Of a DNA stretch of 19,494 nucleotides, positions 15,601 to 19,494 are shown piece after piece (positions within the stretch are counted from its first letter, which is position 1; the number at the start of each line of letters is the position of its first letter). The translations under genes and the position numbers were made by a program. The stretch covers positions 1 through 19,494 of the forward strand of contig DASQDR010000069.1 of assembly GCA_035634055.1 (NCBI GenBank), in the 5' to 3' direction. Source of the stretch: JAICTV01 sp035634055 (GTDB taxonomy: Bacteria; Planctomycetota; Phycisphaerae; Tepidisphaerales; Tepidisphaeraceae). The notes under the pieces are model-generated. The model did not search any database, was not told the origin of the DNA, and was given only the letters and a program-made list of their open reading frames with translations.

Positions 15601-18600
15601 CGCTGGCGGTCTCGGCGATCAACGCGACGGCAACCGCCGCGCAGCCGCTGGGAACGTCCGCGGCCGCCATCTCGCTCGGCAGCGCCGCCGCGGGCGGAAC
15701 CCTCGCGTACAACGGCAGCGTCGCGGCGACCCTCAACCGCCAAATCTCCGCCGGCGGCGCGGGCGGGGCCACCATCCGCGCCACCAGCGGCGCGCTCACC
15801 CTCGGCGCCGGCGGCGCGACCTCCGGCGTCAACGGCAACGGGCACCCGATCACATTTGACGCCGCCGGTGGCGACATCACCGTCAATTCCGCTATCAGCG
15901 GCGACGGCACCACCCTCACCAAAATCGGCGCGGGCACGCTCACCCTCACCGCCAGCAACGGGTACACCGGCCAGACCCACATCAACCGCGGCACCCTTGC
16001 CCTGGGCGGCACCGCGACGGTCGGCCTGGTCACCTTCGACGGCGGCACCCTGCGCACCACCCTCAACTCGACCGCCTCGCACGGCTGGACCGTCAACGCC
16101 GGCGGCGGCACCATTGAGACGGCCGGCGGCAACACCTTCAGCTACAGCGGCGGCATCTCCGGTGCGGGCCCGCTGGTCAAGACCGGCACCGGCACCTTCA
16201 TCCTCGCCGCCCCCGCCAGCCACACCGGCCCGATGCTGATCAACGGCGGCTTCCTCAGCCTCACCAGCTCCACCGCCGCCGGCAGCACGATTGTCGTCAA
16301 CTCCGGCGGAACGCTGCTGCTGGCCAACACCGGCACGGTCAACGGCAGCGCGACCATCACCACCGGCGGCGCCATCACCTCCGCGGCCGGCGGGCAGATC
16401 GTCGGCACGCTCGGCGCCACCGGCGGAACGTGGAACGGCGCCGGCACCGTTGGCGGGGCGGTCAACGTCACCTCCTACGGCGCGAGCTTCACCCTGGCCG
16501 CCGGCAGCGACCTCACCGCCCCCGCGGGCGTGAACGTCAGCGGCGGCACGCTCGCCGGCAGCGGCACCCTCACCGGCAACGCCACCCTCTCCAACGCCGG
16601 CGCGATCGATCTCAGCGGCGCGGGCAACATCACCGGCGCCCTCAACGTCACCGGCGGCAGTTGGATCGGCACCGGCACCGTCGGGGGGCTGACGCAGGTG
16701 TCGTCGTCGGGCACGCTCACCGTCAACGGCACGCTCGGCGGGGCGGGCGCGCTCACCCTCGGCGCCGCCACCACGCTGGCCGGGTCCGGCACGATCGACA
16801 AGGCGGTCACCGTCCAGAGCAACGCCCGCGTCGCTGCCATTCCCAGCGCCGGGCCGCTCACCATCAACGGCGCCGTCTCGTGGAACGGGACCAACGCGCA
16901 CGTCTACAGCGGCACGGTCAACACGCAGGGCGACACCGTCGTCTCCGGCGGCTCGCTGCTCGTCACCGGCACCCTTGGCGGAACCGGCGCGTTGCAGGTC
17001 AACGGCACGCTGGCCGGCACCGGCACCGTCGCCAAGCCGGTGAACCTCAACGGCACGATCAACTTCGGCAGCTTCGTCGATCTCGACACCGTTCCCGATT
17101 CCACCTACACCGGCAAGATCGCCAGCACCTTGAACGTCACCAACGGCGACTGGACCGGCAGCGGCAGCGTCACCGGGCTGGTCACGGTGGCCGGATCGCT
17201 GCGCCTGGGCGCCAACACGCACCTGAAGGCGGACGGGGGCGTGCTGGTCAACGGCGCGATGATTGCCCTCGGCGGCGCGACCTCCACCGTGACCGGCAGC
17301 GTCACCCACGCCGGCAACGGAAGCGTCAACTGGTCCGGCGTCATCGCCGGCGACGGCAACACCCTTACCATCAACAATCAGTTCGGCACCCTTAGCGTGA
17401 GCGGCGTCAACACGTACACCGGCCAGACCACCGTCAGCGATGGCATCCTGGCGCTCGCCAACCTCAATGCGGTCTCCGCCAGCAGCGGCATCGTCACCAC
17501 AATGAACGGCACGCACGGCGGCACGGTGCGGCTGGCGGTCAACAACGGCATCTACAACCACCCGCTGACCATCGGCGGGGCCGGCGTCCACACCAGCAAC
17601 ATCCACACCGTCGGCGACGCCGGCGCGCTCTACATGACGGCCGGCGCCGCCACTTGGGCCGGCACGATCACCCTCAACGGCACGCAGCACAACGCCGGCG
17701 ACCCGCTGCTCAACCAGATCGGCGCGGCCACCGGCGGCGTCATGACGATCACCGGCGTGATCCAGAACGGCGCCGGTTCGAGCTGGGGAAAGACGGACTT
17801 CGGCGACGTCGTCCTCGCCGGCGCGACCCCGAACACCTATACCGGCCTGACGCGCGTGCTGCGCGGGCGGCTGATCGTCGAGAAGGACGGCGCCCTCGGC
17901 GCCGCCGGCAGCAGCACCGCGACCGGCGGCAACACCTTCATGCTCGCCGGCTCCAGCTCCACCCTCGCCTTCCGCGCCCCCGCGTCGTCACCCGCGGGAT
18001 TCAGCTACAACACGTACGAGTGGATCAACCTTGACGGCTTCGGCGGCAGCGGCGGGCAGATCGACAACCTCGGCGGCGCGAATACCTTCACCGGCATGAT
18101 CGGCCTCGCCGGCGCGGGTGTCTCCGGCGGCGGGCAGCAGTCCACCCTCGGCGTCTCCGCCGGCTCCCTTGAGCTTTCCGGCGGCATCTACACGCGCGGC
18201 GCCAGCGGCGTCCGCGTCATCGATAAGCTCGGCCCCGGCCTGCTCGTCATCTCCGGCAACAGCAATCCCGCGCCCAGCAATACCGTCAACAATGGCTCGC
18301 TCGCCAACAGCACCTTCAACGTGACCGCGGGCACGGTCGAGCTGCGGGCGCCGTCGCAGACTTCGACGAACCTGCCGGGCGTCACCGCGTGGAACGTCGC
18401 CCCCGGCGGCACGCTGCGCGTCGCCTCCGGCCTGCTCGCCACCGGCACGCTCAGCGTCGCCGACGGCGGCGCCGCCGAGCTGGTCGCGCACGGGCCGGCC
18501 GAGACCGTGCGCGTGGCGACGCTCGAACTCAACGCCAGCGGAAGGCTCAATGTCGGCGACGGCAAGGTGATCGTCGACTACGCCGGTGCGTCACCGATCG

Positions 18601-19166
18601 GCTCGTGGATTGACGGCGCCTACACCGGGCTGACGGCCAAGGTGAAGTCCGGCCGCAACGGCGGGGCGTGGGACGGCCACGGCATCGTCACCAGCATGAG
18701 CGACGCCAGCCCCGCCACCCGCCTGACCGGCGTCGGCATCGCCGAAGCGTCGCAGGTGCTGGACCTGGCTGCCGGGGAGACGTCGCTGTGGCGCGGGCAC
18801 GTCGTTGACGCCACCAGCGTGCTGATCGCCTACACCTACGCCGGCGACACCAACCTGGACGGGAAGCTCGACGGCGACGACTACTTCCGCATTGACAGCC
18901 ACGTGAACGCGCCCGGCGCCGGCGGCTGGGCCAGCGGCGACTTCGACTACAACGGCCGCGTCGACGGCGACGACTACTTCATCCTCGACAGCACGATCGG
19001 CCGACAGGCCGCGCCGCTCGTGGCTTCCGCCGGGATCGCCGACGCATCGCTTGCCCCAAGCGCTGGCACCACGGCCGTCCCGGAACCCACCGGCGCCGCC
19101 GCCGCCATTCTGATCACCGCCAGTTCGCTCCTCACCCGCCGCCGGCGCCGCGCGCCGGCACGGTAG
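12660..19166 (+). CDS. Giant secreted GH25 lysozyme-autotransporter-repeat protein with dockerin-like and PEP-CTERM tail
   Basis: This 2168-residue protein has a signal peptide (1-37, arginine-rich start, Ala-rich core, cleavage after TADA). A GH25 lysozyme/muramidase domain follows (about 38-330) with D43 in LGLDISAWQG and the catalytic pair D190-x-E192 in PTMDLEAG. Supporting motifs are GPYHFARG (122-129), LVYINQNY, NWIARWNG and KFWQYTSKG. GH25 enzymes cut the beta-1,4 bond of peptidoglycan glycan strands. At about 345-410 there is a NWNSDLDP...DTIVLD segment typical of the start of repeat-rich PEP-CTERM proteins. Residues about 538-1741 hold at least seven autotransporter-associated beta-strand repeats (LTKTGAGTL type), predicted to form a long beta-solenoid. 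A dockerin-like pair (2062-2112) and a V-P-E-P / hydrophobic / RRRRR tail (2140-2168) end it. No C-terminal beta-barrel is present. The ATG at 12660 has no clear ribosome site; the signal peptide supports this start. It is followed by a convergent gene. Confidence 0.94.
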   Translation: MRNRKLPAPFRSRRASAVALAAWAAVAALGPSRTADARVLGLDISAWQGDWSQSQWDTVADPSTGLKKGFAFIRSSRGGTTGFYNQNDASNLQRNNVLGQRYDDPLWETNVLRATSAGLLAGPYHFARGDVFTNGNYALKNLVPAQGTVTADTAWFNIGDRATTGADEAQHFLQAAGAWMKPGYLLPTMDLEAGDRQRSTPELSAYSVEFANTILAAKGVRPLVYINQNYALNEIDATVAAAMPNNWIARWNGQGTAGYSYLDVDPHNDHPEPVPASANLYGPWNPQHPVVPDPRPWKFWQYTSKGRVTGYGGDVDLNAVNGDIEVLREYLVPALWTKSTATSSRLWTDVRNWNSDLDPSGKGPAARLPGAIDTIVLDSASFGGSITLNAGSHTIRKLLVREALDITGGSLTANFVPRSDLNHYTSASVEVDGPLTVSGSGALGAHTIQVNASRTLAANGGSVTFAKVFLGRHATTPGKLAIGGNVTFAPLNGAAALVASASGVGLSGTIDLTGGGRTITVTDGPAAVDLQADVPVVNGTLTKAGAGTLALTAAANLSGALTVDNGTLLLGGANGAATGASGYAIGAGGRLELDNSVSSNGNRVASAPVTLNGGTLGFVANATTETAGDLAAAQGASTVALSGSGASTLSFGAFSRAAGATVNFTGATATLKANFASGAAPGSFISQGTFTNGADYAVYDAGAFVRPMATGAGANDCATTLSPGRHVKLSTNATMAVSSAYNTLNLAGAVGVSMGAATTMTLNNGGVIKSGGGGSTIGGTGAAITTAAASEYVFNTVAVSDQLTVAAVITGGSGLTKTGAGALMLGGGNTYAGATTVNQGTLRLGASNAIPDASHVIVGSGAELNLNGFSDTIGNLTLLDGSVTGSFTITLNGASPTVAYAGTGAGSGAGGLIINSGLALGSAAGTATFNIADGAAPNDLTVAAIVQDGTGAHGVTKTGAGTLAFASGNAFSGPLSVAQGTLAVSAINATATAAQPLGTSAAAISLGSAAAGGTLAYNGSVAATLNRQISAGGAGGATIRATSGALTLGAGGATSGVNGNGHPITFDAAGGDITVNSAISGDGTTLTKIGAGTLTLTASNGYTGQTHINRGTLALGGTATVGLVTFDGGTLRTTLNSTASHGWTVNAGGGTIETAGGNTFSYSGGISGAGPLVKTGTGTFILAAPASHTGPMLINGGFLSLTSSTAAGSTIVVNSGGTLLLANTGTVNGSATITTGGAITSAAGGQIVGTLGATGGTWNGAGTVGGAVNVTSYGASFTLAAGSDLTAPAGVNVSGGTLAGSGTLTGNATLSNAGAIDLSGAGNITGALNVTGGSWIGTGTVGGLTQVSSSGTLTVNGTLGGAGALTLGAATTLAGSGTIDKAVTVQSNARVAAIPSAGPLTINGAVSWNGTNAHVYSGTVNTQGDTVVSGGSLLVTGTLGGTGALQVNGTLAGTGTVAKPVNLNGTINFGSFVDLDTVPDSTYTGKIASTLNVTNGDWTGSGSVTGLVTVAGSLRLGANTHLKADGGVLVNGAMIALGGATSTVTGSVTHAGNGSVNWSGVIAGDGNTLTINNQFGTLSVSGVNTYTGQTTVSDGILALANLNAVSASSGIVTTMNGTHGGTVRLAVNNGIYNHPLTIGGAGVHTSNIHTVGDAGALYMTAGAATWAGTITLNGTQHNAGDPLLNQIGAATGGVMTITGVIQNGAGSSWGKTDFGDVVLAGATPNTYTGLTRVLRGRLIVEKDGALGAAGSSTATGGNTFMLAGSSSTLAFRAPASSPAGFSYNTYEWINLDGFGGSGGQIDNLGGANTFTGMIGLAGAGVSGGGQQSTLGVSAGSLELSGGIYTRGASGVRVIDKLGPGLLVISGNSNPAPSNTVNNGSLANSTFNVTAGTVELRAPSQTSTNLPGVTAWNVAPGGTLRVASGLLATGTLSVADGGAAELVAHGPAETVRVATLELNASGRLNVGDGKVIVDYAGASPIGSWIDGAYTGLTAKVKSGRNGGAWDGHGIVTSMSDASPATRLTGVGIAEASQVLDLAAGETSLWRGHVVDATSVLIAYTYAGDTNLDGKLDGDDYFRIDSHVNAPGAGGWASGDFDYNGRVDGDDYFILDSTIGRQAAPLVASAGIADASLAPSAGTTAVPEPTGAAAAILITASSLLTRRRRRAPAR
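14271..17882 (+). repeat. Autotransporter-associated beta-strand repeat array within the giant protein gene
   Basis: Seven copies of the approximately 35-40-residue repeat (consensus like LTKTGAGTLTL...NTYTGxTTVNxGTLxLG) were located by reading the protein: 14271-14376, 15084-15194, 15492-15614, 15894-16010, 16155-16262, 17343-17459 and 17760-17882. A more degenerate copy may lie at about 18186-18356. A gap without this motif (16263-17342) holds a different Gly/Thr/Asn-rich repeat marked by W-x-G tryptophans at 16431, 16662, 16881, 17151 and 17331, spaced 60-90 residues apart. The copies are diverged, so this is a protein-level rather than a DNA-level repeat. Confidence 0.85.
18843..18995 (+). 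other. Dockerin type I-like calcium-binding pair (coding segment)
   Basis: Residues 2062-2112 of the giant protein contain two related loops, GDTNLDGKLDGDDYFRIDS and GDFDYNGRVDGDDYFILDS. Both follow the D-x-N/D-x-D/N-G-x-(L/V)-D-G-D-D calcium-loop pattern of dockerin domains. Such pairs are frequent just before PEP-CTERM tails in Phycisphaerae. A cohesin partner is not present in this window, so the binding partner is unknown. Confidence 0.8.
19077..19163 (+). other. PEP-CTERM protein-sorting signal (coding segment)
   Basis: The last 29 residues (2140-2168) show VPEP, a hydrophobic segment AAAAILITASSLL, and a basic end RRRRRAPAR. This is the tripartite PEP-CTERM signal recognised by exosortases, which process and anchor or release surface proteins. 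An exosortase gene is not in this window and would have to be elsewhere in the genome. Confidence 0.85.
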
Positions 19167-19194
19167 CACTCCGCTGACCCATGGCGCTGCGGCG

Positions 19195-19232
19195 CAAAAA
19201 AAGAAGGCCCCGCGCCAGCGGCGCGGGGCCTT
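19195..19232 (-). terminator. Strong intrinsic terminator of the minus-strand gene at 19263-19494
   Basis: A perfect 13-bp stem (19204-19216 with 19220-19232, loop AGC) is followed on the minus strand by a T-rich tract (TTCTTTTTTT, complement of the A-run at about 19196-19205). It begins 30 bases after the TAA of the minus-strand gene. On the plus strand no T-run follows the stem, so for the giant protein gene it could at most slow the polymerase. Confidence 0.85.
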
Positions 19233-19262
19233 GGGAACTTCTGCTGCACGAACCCGCCGGCT

Positions 19263-19494
19263 TTAGGCGAGGCCCATCCGCAGGGCGCTGGCCATCTGGA
19301 TCGCCAGCTTGGTGCCGAGCACGCCCTGGAAGCTGTCGATGTCGTTGATCAGCGAGGTGCTGAACTGGAGGTTCGCCGGTGCGTCCTTGTTCGTCAGCGC
19401 CTTGTAGTAGCTGTTGAGCAGCGCGTTGCCGGCGGTGTTCTGCGAGACGGCGCCGCGGGCCTTGTACACGCGCTGGACGTAGTCGTCCCAGCTC
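19263..19494 (-). CDS. C-terminal end of an unrecognised protein (5' end outside window)
   Basis: Only the last 76 codons are visible. The frame is open from the window edge (SWDDYVQRVYKARG at the right end) to TAA at 19263-19265 and ends ASALRMGLA. The segment is mixed in composition, probably alpha-helical and soluble, with no cysteine, no transmembrane stretch and no motif I recognise. A GTG at 19469 lies inside the frame but is likely an internal valine, since the frame continues upstream without a stop. The strong terminator just after it supports a real gene. It converges on the giant GH25 protein gene. Confidence 0.75.
   Translation of the reverse strand, partial: SWDDYVQRVYKARGAVSQNTAGNALLNSYYKALTNKDAPANLQFSTSLINDIDSFQGVLGTKLAIQMASALRMGLA

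Noticed and set aside
15405..17690. Antisense open frame of 761 codons opposite the repeat array
   Set aside because: It is a mirror of the Gly/Thr/Asn-rich repeats, with no recognisable domain or ribosome site.
14271..17882. Regular repeats considered as a CRISPR array or DNA tandem repeat
   Set aside because: The repeats are diverged in DNA, of uneven spacing, and lie inside one continuous reading frame; the regularity is at the protein level.
18000..19166. Autotransporter (type V) beta-barrel at the C-terminus of the giant protein
   Set aside because: The C-terminus is a dockerin-like pair and a PEP-CTERM signal, not an amphipathic beta-barrel of about 250-300 residues. Only the passenger-type repeats are shared with autotransporters.
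19204..19232. Hairpin taken as the terminator of the plus-strand giant gene
   Set aside because: On the plus strand no T-run follows the stem; the T-run follows it on the minus strand, so it is assigned to the gene ending at 19263.

Overview
The window is GC-rich (roughly two thirds G+C by eye), densely coding and free of RNA genes or mobile elements. The best guess for its source is a planctomycete of the class Phycisphaerae. The evidence is a very long secreted protein built from autotransporter-type beta-strand repeats that ends in a dockerin-like calcium-binding pair and a PEP-CTERM sorting signal (V-P-E-P, hydrophobic segment, run of arginines), together with Uma2-family and GH133-type genes. 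This assignment is inference; no rRNA or other marker gene is present.

Layout. (1) Positions 1-6507, minus strand: a glutamate synthase operon read right to left as gltB (complete), a Uma2-family nuclease-like gene, then gltD (its 3' end lies outside the window). A sigma70-type promoter is visible at 6547-6574. (2) 6508-6832: a divergent intergenic region. (3) 6833-10480, plus strand: a glycogen-debranching amylo-alpha-1,6-glucosidase, a small two-helix membrane protein, and a secreted or membrane-anchored protein of unknown function whose start overlaps the preceding stop. (4) 10481-10578: a convergent junction holding an imperfect inverted repeat of an ATGATGAA-type sequence. (5) 10579-11064, minus strand: an exported Rieske [2Fe-2S] protein. 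(6) 11338-12447, plus strand: a PurM/AIR-synthase-like enzyme, divergent from the Rieske gene across a GC-rich, palindrome-containing spacer. (7) 12660-19166, plus strand: a 2168-residue secreted protein made of a GH25 lysozyme domain, a beta-solenoid of autotransporter-associated repeats, a dockerin-like pair and a PEP-CTERM tail. (8) 19263-19494, minus strand: the C-terminal end of an unrecognised gene, followed by its intrinsic terminator.

How the genes relate. GltB and GltD form one enzyme, NADPH-dependent glutamate synthase: GltB hydrolyses glutamine and makes glutamate on FMN, while GltD feeds electrons from NADPH. The Uma2 gene between them has no known role in that reaction. The debranching enzyme serves glycogen or alpha-glucan breakdown; its two downstream partners are unrecognised. 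The Rieske protein, the PurM-like enzyme and the giant GH25 protein look like separate transcription units. The most unusual object is the giant protein, which places a muramidase at the tip of a surface beta-solenoid with two potential C-terminal anchoring or docking modules and no autotransporter beta-barrel of its own.
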